Positions 54,501 to 63,850 of a stretch of DNA of 64,000 nt are shown piece by piece; the first letter of the stretch is position 1; each line of letters opens with the position of its first letter. The position numbers were made by a program, and so were the translations under genes. The notes under the pieces were generated by a model. That model was not told the origin of the DNA. It saw nothing but the letters and a program-made list of their open reading frames with translations, and did not search any database. The stretch comes from Shinella fusca (GTDB taxonomy: Bacteria > Pseudomonadota > Alphaproteobacteria > Rhizobiales > Rhizobiaceae): assembly GCF_014203155.1 (NCBI RefSeq), contig NZ_JACHIK010000005.1:217872-281871 (forward strand). Reading direction: 5' to 3'.

Positions 54501-55366
54501 ACCTTTCCATCCTGATCGCCGCCGTCGTCTTCTGGCTCGCCGCCTGGGCCTTCAACGAATGGCTCGTGCGGCGGAAATTCCGCAATCCCGCCGCCGACCG
54601 CGCCGCGCGCCTTGCCGTGCCGCTGATCTTCGGCGCCACCATCCTCGTGCTGTGGGAAGGCATCGTGCGCGGCTTCAATGTGCCCTCGGTGCTGCTGCCG
54701 CCGCCGAGCATGATCTGGGGCCGGCTGATCGGCTCGGTGCCGACGCTCTGGGCGGATTTCCGCCAGACGTTCCTCAAGTCCGTGCTCGTCGGCTACGCGC
54801 TCGGCTGCGGGCTCGGCTTCCTCGTCGCCATCCTCATCGACCGTTCGCCCTTCCTGCAGAAGGGCCTGCTGCCGCTCGGCAACTTCGTCTCGGCGCTGCC
54901 GGTCATCGGGGTTGCGCCGATCATGGTCATGTGGTTCGGCTTCGACTGGCAATCCAAGGTCGCCGTCGTCGTCATCATGACCTTCTTCCCCATGCTGGTG
55001 AACACAGTGTCGGGCCTTGCCGCGACCAGCCACATGGAGCGCGACCTTATGCGCACCTATGCCGCCGACTGGTTCCAGACGCTGGTGAAGCTGCGCCTGC
55101 CGGCCGCCTGGCCCTTCATCTTCAACGCCCTCAAGATCAACTCAACCCTCGCGCTGATCGGCGCGATCGTCGCCGAATTCTTCGGAACGCCCATCGTCGG
55201 CATGGGCTTCCGGATCTCCACGGAAGTGGGCCGCATGAATGTCGACATGGTTTGGGCCGAAATCGCGGTCGCCGCGGTGGCTGGCTCCGCCTTCTACGGG
55301 ATCGTCGCGCTCATCGAGCGGGCGGTCACGTTCTGGCATCCGTCTGTCCGCGGTGGACAGGCGTAA
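54497..55366 (+). CDS. ABC transporter permease 2 (SsuC/TauC type), pyrimidine cluster
   Basis: A 289-residue permease; helices include RLAVPLIFGATILVLWEGIV and FVSALPVIGVAPIMVMWFGF, with the contact loop ERDLMRTYAADWFQTLVKLR. The two permease genes together indicate a heterodimeric channel. Confidence 0.9.
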   Translation: MNLSILIAAVVFWLAAWAFNEWLVRRKFRNPAADRAARLAVPLIFGATILVLWEGIVRGFNVPSVLLPPPSMIWGRLIGSVPTLWADFRQTFLKSVLVGYALGCGLGFLVAILIDRSPFLQKGLLPLGNFVSALPVIGVAPIMVMWFGFDWQSKVAVVVIMTFFPMLVNTVSGLAATSHMERDLMRTYAADWFQTLVKLRLPAAWPFIFNALKINSTLALIGAIVAEFFGTPIVGMGFRISTEVGRMNVDMVWAEIAVAAVAGSAFYGIVALIERAVTFWHPSVRGGQA

Positions 55367-55388
55367 CAAGAAGAAAGAGGGAACTGAC

Positions 55389-56381
55389 ATGAAAACGAAG
55401 ATCGCATCGCTGCTGCTGGCAAGCGCCTTCTCGCTTGCCGCGTTCCAGGCCGGGGCCGCCGACAAGGTGGTCCTCCAGCTCAAATGGGTGACCCAGGCCC
55501 AGTTCGGCGGCTACTACGTCGCGAAGGACAAGGGCTTTTACGAGGAAGAAGGCCTCGGCGTCGAGATCAAGCCGGGCGGCCCGGACATCGCCCCCGCGCA
55601 GGTGATTGCCGGCGGCGGCGCCGACGTCATCGTCGACTGGATGCCGTCTGCCCTTGCCACGCGCGAAAAGGGCGTGCCGCTCGTCAACATCGCCCAGCCC
55701 TTCAAGTCCTCGGGCATGATGCTGACCTGTCTCAAGGAATCCGGCGTCAAGAGCCCGGACGACTTCAAGGGCAAGACGCTCGGCGTCTGGTTCTTCGGCA
55801 ACGAATATCCGTTCCTCTCCTGGATGAGCCACCTGAAGATCCCGACCGAAGGCGGGCCGGATGGCGTGACCGTCCTCAAGCAGGGCTTCAACGTCGATCC
55901 GCTGATCCAGAAGCAGGCCGCCTGCATCTCCACCATGACCTACAACGAATACGGCCAGGTGCTGGATGCCGGCATCAAGCCGGAGGACCTCGTGACCTTC
56001 AAGTACGAGGACCAGGGCGTCGCCACGCTCGAAGACGGCCTCTACGTGCTGGAAGACAAGCTCAAGGACCCGGCCTTCAAGGAGAAGATGGTCAAGTTCG
56101 TGCGCGCTTCCATGAAGGGCTGGAAATATGCCGAGGAGCACCCGGACGAGGCCGCCGAGATCGTGCTGGAGAACGACTCGACCGGCGCCCAGACCGAGGC
56201 GCACCAGAAGTTCATGATGGGCGAGGTCGTCAAGCTGACCGAGGGCTCCAACGGCGCGCTCGACGAGGCGGACTACAAGCGCACGGTGGAATCGCTGCTG
56301 GCCGGCGGCTCCGACCCGGTCATCTCCAAGGAGCCGGAAGGCGCCTGGACGCACGAGATCACCGACGAAGCGCTGAAGTAA
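55389..56381 (+). CDS. NMT1/THI5-like ABC transporter substrate-binding protein
   Basis: A 330-residue binding protein: signal peptide (MKTKIASLLLASAFSLAAFQ, cleaved after AGA) then VLQLKWVTQAQFGGYYVAKD and GFYEEEGLGVEIKPGGPDIA, diagnostic of the NMT1/THI5 class that binds pyrimidine-like compounds. Location among pyrimidine-degrading genes suggests uracil, thymine, dihydropyrimidine or a hydantoin as ligand. ATG 55389 follows GAGGGAACTGAC. Confidence 0.9.
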   Translation: MKTKIASLLLASAFSLAAFQAGAADKVVLQLKWVTQAQFGGYYVAKDKGFYEEEGLGVEIKPGGPDIAPAQVIAGGGADVIVDWMPSALATREKGVPLVNIAQPFKSSGMMLTCLKESGVKSPDDFKGKTLGVWFFGNEYPFLSWMSHLKIPTEGGPDGVTVLKQGFNVDPLIQKQAACISTMTYNEYGQVLDAGIKPEDLVTFKYEDQGVATLEDGLYVLEDKLKDPAFKEKMVKFVRASMKGWKYAEEHPDEAAEIVLENDSTGAQTEAHQKFMMGEVVKLTEGSNGALDEADYKRTVESLLAGGSDPVISKEPEGAWTHEITDEALK

Positions 56382-56403
56382 CAACGCTCGCATGGGAGAA
56401 CCG

Positions 56404-56438
56404 AACGTGCGGGGGCTCGCCCCCCGCACGTTTTGTTT
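56404..56438 (+). terminator. Strong rho-independent terminator of the ABC transporter operon
   Basis: ACGTGCGGGGG/CCCCCCGCACGT stem (56405-56415 with 56420-56431) with a CTCG loop and TTTTGTTTT tail, 23 bases past the binding-protein stop. The following bases up to 56668 are AT-rich and likely carry the efflux promoter; no gene seen. Confidence 0.92.
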
Positions 56439-56668
56439 TGCCGGAAAGCCCGCTGGAAATGCCGGTTAACTAAAATAATGAGGCACCATTTCGTTACCCC
56501 TTGTAAGCTTGATAAACGCCGATTACATAGACCGCACGAGGGGAACAAGAGGAGCCGCAGGCGGCTTCTTCCGTGTCCGCCATGCAGACGAAATGCAGGT
56601 CCGGCCAGAAAATCACAAGAACGCCCGGACGCTGGTTCATAAATTCATGCTTTGGGAAAGTTCGGCCT

Positions 56669-57871
56669 ATGGCTTCTGGACACCGGAATGTTTTTTCTCT
56701 TTCCATTGCCGCCCTCCTGGCGGCAAGCCCCGCCTTCGCCGCCGATGCGGTGAAGGGTGAAGCGGCACCCCAGCAGCAGGCGCAGAACCTTCCGGCCATC
56801 GTCGTCACCGCCGCAGAGATGCGGCCCATCGTCGACCGCGTGATCGCGACGGGCACGGTGCAGGCCGTCGAGGAAGTCTACGTCACGCCGCTCGTCGAGG
56901 GCCTTTCCATCCGCACGCTCGAAGCCGATATCGGCGACAGGGTGGAAGCCGGCGGCACGCTCGCCACGCTGAACGACGACGCGCTCGTGCTGCAGAAGAG
57001 CCAGACCGAGGCGTCGCTCGCCAAGGCCGAGGCCGCGCTCGCGCAGATCAAGGCGCAGCTCGCCGAAGCCAAGGCGAACGCCGCCGAAGCCGTGAGCGCC
57101 CGCGACAGGGCGCAGAAGCTCGTCAAGTCCGGCTCGCAGTCGCAGGCCGCCGTCGACCAGGCCGTCGCCGCGGCCGATGCCGCGCTTGCCCGCGTCCATT
57201 CCGCCGAACAGGCGATCGCGGTCTCCGAGGCCGACATCAAGGTGGCGCAGTCGCAGATCGACGACATCGACCTGAAGCTCGCCCGCACCGCGGTGAAATC
57301 CCCGGTCGCCGGTATCGTCTCGGCCCGCACCGCCAAGATCGGCGCAATCGCCAGCGGCTCCGGCTCGCCGCTCTTCACCGTTATCCGCGACGGCGAGATC
57401 GAATTGAAGGCCGACGTCGCCGAAGACGGCATCCTCAAGCTCGAACCGGGCCAGAAGGCGACCGTGACGCTTGCCGGCGGCGCGGCGCGGCTTTCCGGCA
57501 AGGTCCGTCTCGTCGAACCGACGCTCGACCCACAAAGCCGCCTCGGCCATGTCTACATCCGCTTCGACGAACCGGGCAAAGCCCGCGCCGGCATGTTCGC
57601 CAGCGCCGAGATCGTCGCCGCGGAGAAAGAGGGCCTCACCCTGCCGCTCTCGGCCGTCACGGCAACCGACGGCAAGACGGTGGCCCGCAAGGTCGAGAAC
57701 GGCATCGTCACGCTGGTGCTGGTCGAGACCGGCATCCAGGACGGACAGGCGATCGAGATCGTCAAGGGCCTTTCGGCCGGCGACGAGGTGGTCGCCAAGG
57801 CCGGCGCCTATGTCCGCGACGGCGACCGGGTCAATCCGGTCCATGCCGAAGAGGCTTCGGCCAGGAAATGA
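56669..57871 (+). CDS. RND efflux periplasmic adaptor (membrane fusion protein)
   Basis: A 400-residue adaptor. Signal peptide (VFSLSIAALLAASPAFA), then half-lipoyl and long coiled-coil hairpin (ASLAKAEAALAQIKAQLAEA to SEADIKVAQSQIDDIDLKLA), second lipoyl half (ARTAVKSPVAGIVSARTAKI) and beta-barrel (LEPGQKATVTLAGG). It bridges the inner-membrane pump and an outer-membrane channel not coded here. ATG 56669 is chosen to open the signal peptide. Confidence 0.9.
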   Translation: MASGHRNVFSLSIAALLAASPAFAADAVKGEAAPQQQAQNLPAIVVTAAEMRPIVDRVIATGTVQAVEEVYVTPLVEGLSIRTLEADIGDRVEAGGTLATLNDDALVLQKSQTEASLAKAEAALAQIKAQLAEAKANAAEAVSARDRAQKLVKSGSQSQAAVDQAVAAADAALARVHSAEQAIAVSEADIKVAQSQIDDIDLKLARTAVKSPVAGIVSARTAKIGAIASGSGSPLFTVIRDGEIELKADVAEDGILKLEPGQKATVTLAGGAARLSGKVRLVEPTLDPQSRLGHVYIRFDEPGKARAGMFASAEIVAAEKEGLTLPLSAVTATDGKTVARKVENGIVTLVLVETGIQDGQAIEIVKGLSAGDEVVAKAGAYVRDGDRVNPVHAEEASARK

Positions 57872-58013
57872 CGCGAAGGCTCCGCCACAGCGGGGTCGCC
57901 TCCGCAACCGGGCGGAAGGCAATGCCGGGCCGGGGCGCCCGGTGGCATGACGGGCGAGCCGGCGGGGCCGGTGCCCGGGCAACGTCTGGTCTCTTACCGA
58001 GGACTTTGGGGAC

Positions 58014-61000
58014 ATGAACTTTTCAGCTTGGTCCATTCGCAACCCGATTGCGCCTTTGCTGGCGTTTTTCCTGCTGCTCTATGTCGGCATCCAGTCCTTC
58101 TATTCCCTGCCCATCACGCGGTTTCCCAATATCGACGTGCCGGTCGTCGCCGTCACGGTGACGCAGAGCGGCGCCGCCCCGGCCGAGCTCGAAGTACAGG
58201 TGACGAAGGAGATCGAGGACGCCGTCGCCGGCATCGAGGGCGTCGACGACATCATGTCGACGGTCACCGACGGCAGCTCCGTCACCTCCATCCTCTTCAA
58301 GATCGAAAAGCCGACCAACCAGGCGCTCCAGGACGTCAAGGACGCGATCGACCGCATCCGCAGCGACCTGCCGGCCTCCGTCGAGGAGCCGGTCGTCACC
58401 AAGATCGACGTCGAAGGTCAGGCGATCCAGACCTTCGCCGTCTCCTCGCCCAACATGACGCTTGAGGAGCTTTCCTGGTTCGTCGACGACAAGGTCAAGC
58501 GCGCACTGCAGGGCCAGCCCGGCATCGGCAAGATCGACCGCTTCGGCGGCGCCGACCGCGAGGTGCGCGTCGACCTCAATGCCGACAAGCTGGAGGCCTA
58601 CGGCGTCACCGCCGCCGACGTGAACCGCCAGATCCGCGCCATGAACGCGGATGCGGGCTCCGGCCGCGGCCAGATCGCCGGTTCCGAACAGGCGATCCGC
58701 ACGCTCGGCGACGCCCGCTCCGTCGAGAAGCTGACCAACACGATGGTCGCGCTGCCGAACGGCCGCTTCGTGCGGCTGTCCGAACTCGGCAAGATCTCCG
58801 ACACCTATGAAGAGCCGCGCTCCTTCTCGCGCTTCAACGGCAACCCGGTCGTCACCTTCGCCGTCTTCCGCTCCAAGGGCGCCAGCGAAGTGACGGTCGC
58901 CGAATCCGTCGACGCGGCGCTCGAAGGCGTGCGCAAGCAGAATCCGGACGTCTCCATCCAGCTCGTCGACGACGCGGTCTACTTCACCTACGGCAACTAC
59001 GAGGCCGCGCTTCACACGCTGCTGGAAGGCGCGCTGCTGGCCGTCGCCGTGGTGCTGCTCTTCCTGCGCAACTGGCGGGCGACGCTGATTTCCGCCGTCG
59101 CGCTGCCGCTCTCGGCGATCCCGACCTTCTTCGTCATGGACATGCTCGGCTTCTCGCTGAACCTCGTCTCCTTCCTCGCGCTGACGCTCGCCACCGGCAT
59201 CCTCGTCGATGACGCCATCGTGGAGATCGAGAACATCGCGCGGCATATCCGCATGGGCAAGACGCCCTACCGCGCCGCCATCGAGGCGGCCGACGAGATC
59301 GGCCTTGCGGTGATCGCGACCACCTTCACCATCATCGCCGTCTTCGTGCCCGTCTCCTTCATGCCGGGCATTCCGGGCCAGTATTTCATCCAGTTCGGCC
59401 TGACGGTCGCCGTCGCGGTCTTCTTCTCGCTCACCGTGGCGCGCCTCATCACGCCGGTCATGGCGGCCTATCTCATGCGCTCGGGCGATGCGGACGGCCA
59501 TGGCGAGGAGAAGGAAGGCCGCTTCATGCGCGGCTATACCTGGCTCGTCAGCAAGACGGCCGGCACCTGGTATGCCCGCTATGCGACGCTCATCGGCGCC
59601 ATCGCCTTCCTCGTCGCCTCCGTGGCCCTGCTCTTCACCGTGCCCGGCAGCTTCATGCCGCCGGAAGACGCCTCGCGCGTCGTGCTCTCCATCGAGCTTC
59701 CGCCGGATGCGATGCTCAACGACACGGATCGCACGACGACGCAGATCTACGACCGGATCAAGGACATCGACGGCGTGGAGAGCGTCTTCGTGCTCGGCGG
59801 CTCCTCGCCGAAGGGCGACCTCGAGCTGCGCCGCGCCTCGGTGACGGTCATCCTCGACAAGCTCGAGCATTCGCTCGCCTACAAGCTGGTGAACGACGTC
59901 CTCGGCCGCCTGCCGCTGATCGGCCCGCACCTGCCGAAGATGGAGGCGCACGGGCGCCTGCGCCCGCAGTGGGAGATCGAGAAGCAGATCTTCGCGAGCC
60001 TGCGCGACATTCCGGACGTGCGCATCATCAAGCTCAACGACCGCGGTGAGCGTGACCTTGCGTTCAACCTGCTCTCCAACAACGAGGCGGACCTGAACAA
60101 CACCGTCGCGCTCCTCGAATCCAAGCTCCGCGCCGATCCGGCCCTTGCCAATGTCAGCTCGGAAGGCTCGCTGCCGCGGCCGGAGCTGCAGATCCACCCG
60201 CGCGACGACGAGATGGCCCGCCTCGGCATCACCACCTCGCAGATCGCCGAAGTGGTGCGCGTCGCCACCATCGGCGACATCGACTCGCAGCTCTCCAAGG
60301 TCTCGCTGGACGACCGGCTGATCCCCATCCGCGTGCAGCTCGACCGCAGCTTCCGCACCGATCTCGCCGCCATCCGCAACCTGAAGGTCCAGGCGGCCGG
60401 CGGCCAGTTCGTGCCGCTCTCCTCCGTCGCGGACATCGCCTATTCGGAAGGCCCGAGCTCGGTGAAGCGGCACAACCGCAACCGCGTCGTGGAGATCGGC
60501 TCCGACCTGAAGCCGGACGTGGCGCTCGACACGGCCACCGCCCGCTTCAAGGAGATCGCCAACAGCATCGACATGCCGCCGACCGTGCAGTTCGCCGAGA
60601 GCGGCGACGCGAAGATCCAAGCCGAGATGCAGCAGTCCTTCGGCAATGCCATGCTGCTCGGCCTGCTTCTGGTGCTGATGGTGCTGATCCTGCTCTTCAA
60701 GGACGTGATCCAGCCCTTCACCATCCTGCTCTCGCTGCCGCTCGCCATCGGCGGCGTGGCCGCCGGGCTCATCCTCACGCAGAACGCGCTCTCCATGCCC
60801 GTCCTCATCGGCATCCTCATGCTGATGGGCATCGTGACGAAGAACGCGATCCTGCTGGTCGACTTCGCCATCGAGATGCGCCGCCACGGCATGGAGCGGG
60901 TCGAGGCGATGATCGAGGCCGGCCGCAAGCGCGCCCGCCCCATCGTCATGACCTCCATCGCCATGTCGGCGGGCATGCTGCCCTCCGCGCTCGGCGTCGG

Positions 61001-61325
61001 CGAAGGCGGTGCCTTCCGCTCGCCGATGGCGATCGCGGTGATCGGCGGCATCATCGTCTCGACGGTGCTGTCGCTCGTCGTCGTGCCGTCCTTCTTCCTG
61101 ATCATGGACGACCTGTCGCGCCTGCTCGGCTGGGTCTTCGGCCGCTTCGTCGGAAAGAAGGAGAAGGAGCCGGAGGCGATGGAGCCCGCCGACCTCACCC
61201 GCCTTGCCGGCGAGACCGCGCGCGACGTCAGCGATCTGGAAAAGCGCATCGAGACGCTGGAGAAGCGCACCGGCGAGCGCAAGCCCTTCAGCGTGGTGCA
61301 CCATTCGACACTCGCCGCCGAGTAA
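58014..61325 (+). CDS. RND efflux pump inner-membrane transporter (HAE-1/AcrB type)
   Basis: A 1,103-residue RND transporter with the duplicated plan of the family: helix 1 (IRNPIAPLLAFFLLLYVGIQ), two large periplasmic loops, and the helix 4 proton-relay motif GILVDDAIVEIENIARH with paired Asp residues. A charged coiled extension follows the last helix (near residue 1040-1100). It exports drugs or solvents driven by protons, with the adaptor 142 bases upstream. No TolC-like gene is adjacent. Confidence 0.95.
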   Translation: MNFSAWSIRNPIAPLLAFFLLLYVGIQSFYSLPITRFPNIDVPVVAVTVTQSGAAPAELEVQVTKEIEDAVAGIEGVDDIMSTVTDGSSVTSILFKIEKPTNQALQDVKDAIDRIRSDLPASVEEPVVTKIDVEGQAIQTFAVSSPNMTLEELSWFVDDKVKRALQGQPGIGKIDRFGGADREVRVDLNADKLEAYGVTAADVNRQIRAMNADAGSGRGQIAGSEQAIRTLGDARSVEKLTNTMVALPNGRFVRLSELGKISDTYEEPRSFSRFNGNPVVTFAVFRSKGASEVTVAESVDAALEGVRKQNPDVSIQLVDDAVYFTYGNYEAALHTLLEGALLAVAVVLLFLRNWRATLISAVALPLSAIPTFFVMDMLGFSLNLVSFLALTLATGILVDDAIVEIENIARHIRMGKTPYRAAIEAADEIGLAVIATTFTIIAVFVPVSFMPGIPGQYFIQFGLTVAVAVFFSLTVARLITPVMAAYLMRSGDADGHGEEKEGRFMRGYTWLVSKTAGTWYARYATLIGAIAFLVASVALLFTVPGSFMPPEDASRVVLSIELPPDAMLNDTDRTTTQIYDRIKDIDGVESVFVLGGSSPKGDLELRRASVTVILDKLEHSLAYKLVNDVLGRLPLIGPHLPKMEAHGRLRPQWEIEKQIFASLRDIPDVRIIKLNDRGERDLAFNLLSNNEADLNNTVALLESKLRADPALANVSSEGSLPRPELQIHPRDDEMARLGITTSQIAEVVRVATIGDIDSQLSKVSLDDRLIPIRVQLDRSFRTDLAAIRNLKVQAAGGQFVPLSSVADIAYSEGPSSVKRHNRNRVVEIGSDLKPDVALDTATARFKEIANSIDMPPTVQFAESGDAKIQAEMQQSFGNAMLLGLLLVLMVLILLFKDVIQPFTILLSLPLAIGGVAAGLILTQNALSMPVLIGILMLMGIVTKNAILLVDFAIEMRRHGMERVEAMIEAGRKRARPIVMTSIAMSAGMLPSALGVGEGGAFRSPMAIAVIGGIIVSTVLSLVVVPSFFLIMDDLSRLLGWVFGRFVGKKEKEPEAMEPADLTRLAGETARDVSDLEKRIETLEKRTGERKPFSVVHHSTLAAE

Positions 61326-61345
61326 AGGCACCGCCACGGAATAGC

Positions 61346-61384
61346 AGCGGCCGGCGCGGTCACCCCGCGCCGACCGCTTTCTTC
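61346..61384 (+). terminator. Terminator after the RND operon
   Basis: A 14-bp stem AGCGGCCGGCGCGG/CCGCGCCGACCGCT with one mismatch and a short loop, followed by TTTCTTC, about 20 bases past the RND stop. Confidence 0.75.
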
Positions 61385-61385
61385 A

Positions 61386-61399
61386 TTGATCGAAATCAA
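61386..61399. promoter_or_regulatory. FNR/FixK-type box upstream of the Crp/Fnr gene
   Basis: TTGAT-CGAA-ATCAA is an exact match to the anaerobox TTGAT-N4-ATCAA. It lies 77 bases upstream of the Crp/Fnr-family start, which suggests oxygen-linked or autoregulated expression. Confidence 0.82.
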
Positions 61400-61476
61400 A
61401 TCACGCTTGCCCGACCTCGGCTATCGTTCTCCAATCGAAGAGCGAACGATGCCTGCGGGAGCATGGAGTGAGATCG

Positions 61477-62160
61477 ATGAACAGGCTGATGAAACCCGGT
61501 GCCCGGGAGCGTGAAACCCTGCTGAACTCCGGCCTTCTTTCCGCGCTCGGCGTGGAAAGCGTCGCGGCGATGATGGAGATCGCGGTGATCGGCAACCTGC
61601 CCGCGCGCCAGATCCTCTTCCGCGAAGGCGAGCCGGCCGACATGCTGCATTGCGTTCTCTCCGGCTATGTCCGCCTCTACAAGCTCGATCCGGACGGCCG
61701 GGAGGCCGACGTGGAGCTCTACGGCCCCGGCGACCTGATCGGCGCGAGCGCGTTGCTCGACGGCAGCCGCTATGCCGTGACCGCCCAGGCGGCCGAGCCG
61801 TCGCTGATCGCCCGCTTCGACCTCAAGCGCGTGCGCGAGATCGCAAGCCGCCGCACGGATCTGTGCACGGCGCTCGCCAATGCCCTGTCGGCGCAGCTTT
61901 CCAGGGTCTTCGCAAGCCTTGCCGACGACCGCCTGCACACGGCGCCGCAACGCGTCGCGCGCTACCTCCTCAGCCATTGCGCGCCGGACGGCAGGGCCGT
62001 CTCCTTCCGCCTGCCCTACCAGAAGAGCCTGCTGGCCGGAAAGCTGGGGCTTGCGCCGGAAGCCTTGTCGCGCGCCTTCTCCCTCTTGCGGAACCACGGC
62101 GTCAACGTGCGCGGCCGCCTCGTCCAGATCACCGATCCCGAGGCGCTCCGCCGGGTCTGA
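61477..62160 (+). CDS. Crp/Fnr-family transcriptional regulator
   Basis: A 227-residue regulator: cyclic-nucleotide-like fold (ARQILFREGEPADMLHCVLS, VELYGPGDLIGASALLDGSR), a dimer helix, and a C-terminal HTH (LPYQKSLLAGKLGLAPEALS followed by RAFSLLRNHGV), with the E-x2-SR recognition motif typical of FNR/DNR-type proteins. There is no N-terminal four-Cys cluster, so it cannot be a classical Fe-S FNR; a DNR/NnrR or FixK-like sensor is the better guess. ATG 61477 follows GGAG; a GTG at 61468 is possible. Confidence 0.88.
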   Translation: MNRLMKPGARERETLLNSGLLSALGVESVAAMMEIAVIGNLPARQILFREGEPADMLHCVLSGYVRLYKLDPDGREADVELYGPGDLIGASALLDGSRYAVTAQAAEPSLIARFDLKRVREIASRRTDLCTALANALSAQLSRVFASLADDRLHTAPQRVARYLLSHCAPDGRAVSFRLPYQKSLLAGKLGLAPEALSRAFSLLRNHGVNVRGRLVQITDPEALRRV

Positions 62161-62167
62161 GCCGGCC

Positions 62168-63001
62168 TTATCGCCGGCGGCCGCTCGCCGCCGCCCTGCG
62201 GCTCGGGGCCAGCAATTGCTCGCCCTCGTCCTCGTGGACAGTCCGGTCGCGGCCGAAGGACTTTGCCAGATAGAGCGCTCGGTCGGCTCCCTCATAGACG
62301 GATTCGAAGGAGCGGCCGGCCGGCCGGTTGGCGATCCCCGCCGAGAGCGTGACGGCAAGCGACGCCTCGCCGCTCGCGACACGCCGGTCGGCGACCGAGC
62401 GGCGCGCCTCCTCGACGAGGAGATAGCAATCGCTGCGGTCCGAACTCTTGATGAAGGCGGCGAATTCCTCGCCGCCGAACCGCCCGACGAGATGGCCCGG
62501 CACGAAGACCCGCCGCAGTTCCTCCGCGACCGCGACGATGGCCGCGTCGCCCACGGCATGGCCGTGCCGGTCGTTGACGGCCTTGAAGCGGTCGATGTCG
62601 AACAGCACGAAGAAGCCGGCTATGTCGGTTTCGGCCAGCGCCTCGATAAAGGCCCGGCGGTTGTAGAGGCCCGAAAGCGCATCCAGCCGGCTGCGCCGCT
62701 CGAATTCGGCGCGTGACAGGGAAAGCTCGTGCATCGCCGTGCCGATCAGCCAGGCAAGCAGCGTCGTGACGCTGGCGGCGATCACGATGGTCGTGGAACC
62801 GCCGAAGCCGATGGCCGCGCGCAGCGAATAGGGCAGAAGCCCGAAATGCGCGAGGATCGCCGCCCCCATCAGGTAGGAGGCGGTCGCAAGCGTGGTCGCG
62901 ACGAGGACGGTATTGAGAACGAAGGTCGAGATATCCGACTTCGTTTCAAGAACGCCAAGCTCGATCTGCGCCCTCAGCCAGAGGGCCAGCCTGCCACGCA
63001 T
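62168..63001 (-). CDS. Membrane-bound diguanylate cyclase (GGDEF)
   Basis: The protein has 277 residues from the ATG at 63001, which follows GGAGAGATTG. Two membrane helices (TFVLNTVLVATTLATASYLM; TTIVIAASVTTLLAWLIGTA) lead into a GGDEF domain: RLDALSGLYNRRAFIEAL, FDIDRFKAVNDRHGHAVGD and the intact active site GRFGGEEF. No RxxD inhibitory site is seen before GGEEF. It makes c-di-GMP, which could activate BcsA among other targets; no sensor domain is seen. Confidence 0.93.
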   Translation of the reverse strand: MRGRLALWLRAQIELGVLETKSDISTFVLNTVLVATTLATASYLMGAAILAHFGLLPYSLRAAIGFGGSTTIVIAASVTTLLAWLIGTAMHELSLSRAEFERRSRLDALSGLYNRRAFIEALAETDIAGFFVLFDIDRFKAVNDRHGHAVGDAAIVAVAEELRRVFVPGHLVGRFGGEEFAAFIKSSDRSDCYLLVEEARRSVADRRVASGEASLAVTLSAGIANRPAGRSFESVYEGADRALYLAKSFGRDRTVHEDEGEQLLAPSRRAAASGRRR

Positions 63002-63175
63002 CAATCTCTCCACAGGGCAATTTCCGAAGAGGCGCGGGCGTGCCGCGCGGAAATTGCAATCATGCCGCACCATGAGCGCATCCCCGTTGCCGCCCGGCGG
63101 AATGCACCCGTATTCACGCAGACCTTACGGCATTTTCTTTCAGAGACGCCTAATTCAATAAGTAGAAATTTAACT

Positions 63176-63195
63176 GTCCCGTTTCGATGCGGGAC
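63176..63195 (-). terminator. Weak hairpin after the accessory gene
   Basis: GTCCCG/CGGGAC with an 8-base loop lies 24 bases past the stop of the gene at 63219 on the minus strand. The tail AGTTAAATTTC is only moderately U-rich. Confidence 0.35.
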
Positions 63196-63218
63196 TTCTT
63201 GGGGAGCATGTCCGCTTT

Positions 63219-63839
63219 TCACGCAGGCGGATGCAGCCGGTCGAGCCGGCCGGCGGCGATGCGTTCCTCCACCCAGCGCCGCTCGGCGGCGAACGGATGC
63301 CATTGCCAGCCCTCATGGCCGAAGCCGGCAAGCGACACGCGGTCGCCCGCCGCGGCGATATTCTCCAGCACATGGGCGATGACGATCAGCCCCGAGCTCG
63401 GAACCACGTAGGGCTCCGGCACGAAGGCGGCGAGCGAAAGGTCGAGGCGGCGGTGGACCTCCGCGGGAACGATGGCGAGCCGCCGGCCGGTGACGCTCGC
63501 GAAGGCCTGGAAGCCGGCCGTGTAGTCGTCGCAGAAATCGCCGAGGTCGGGATGGCTGACGGCGAGCGGCGCACGCATGGCGGCGAACATCTCGGCCGTG
63601 CGCACGCACCAGATCTCCCGCGCCTGCCGCACCGTCGCGCTCGCCTTCCAGCGCCCGCCGGCAAGCATCTCCAGCGCGGGCCGGCCCGTGTTGCAGACGG
63701 CGACGATATCCGTCTTCGTGCCGCCCGGGCCCGCCGAGCGGCAGCCGTTGAAACGGATCACGAGGTCGGCGGCATCGATGGTCCCGGCCAATCCCTCGGG
63801 GACGGCGCCATTGCCGACGATGACGATGCTGCGGGGCAT
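63219..63839 (-). CDS. Urease-operon accessory protein (glycosyltransferase family 29-like)
   Basis: A 206-residue protein with N-terminal IVIVGNGAVPEGLAGTIDAA then DLVIRFNGCRSAGPGGTKTD, the sialyltransferase-like (GT29) opening, and a C-terminal SGLIVIAHVLENIAAAGDRV segment. Similar proteins of this size are found in rhizobial urease gene clusters under this name; their enzymatic role is not established. The ATG at 63839 follows the DUF1311 stop by 11 bases, so they are one transcription unit. Confidence 0.65.
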   Translation of the reverse strand: MPRSIVIVGNGAVPEGLAGTIDAADLVIRFNGCRSAGPGGTKTDIVAVCNTGRPALEMLAGGRWKASATVRQAREIWCVRTAEMFAAMRAPLAVSHPDLGDFCDDYTAGFQAFASVTGRRLAIVPAEVHRRLDLSLAAFVPEPYVVPSSGLIVIAHVLENIAAAGDRVSLAGFGHEGWQWHPFAAERRWVEERIAAGRLDRLHPPA

Positions 63840-63850
63840 GGCGTGCGTCC

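Noticed and set aside
58023-61337. A 1,104-codon open frame on the minus strand opposite the RND pump
   Set aside because: It mirrors the pump gene in high-GC DNA where antisense frames stay open; its product is low-complexity (His/Asp/Arg-rich) and has no domain.
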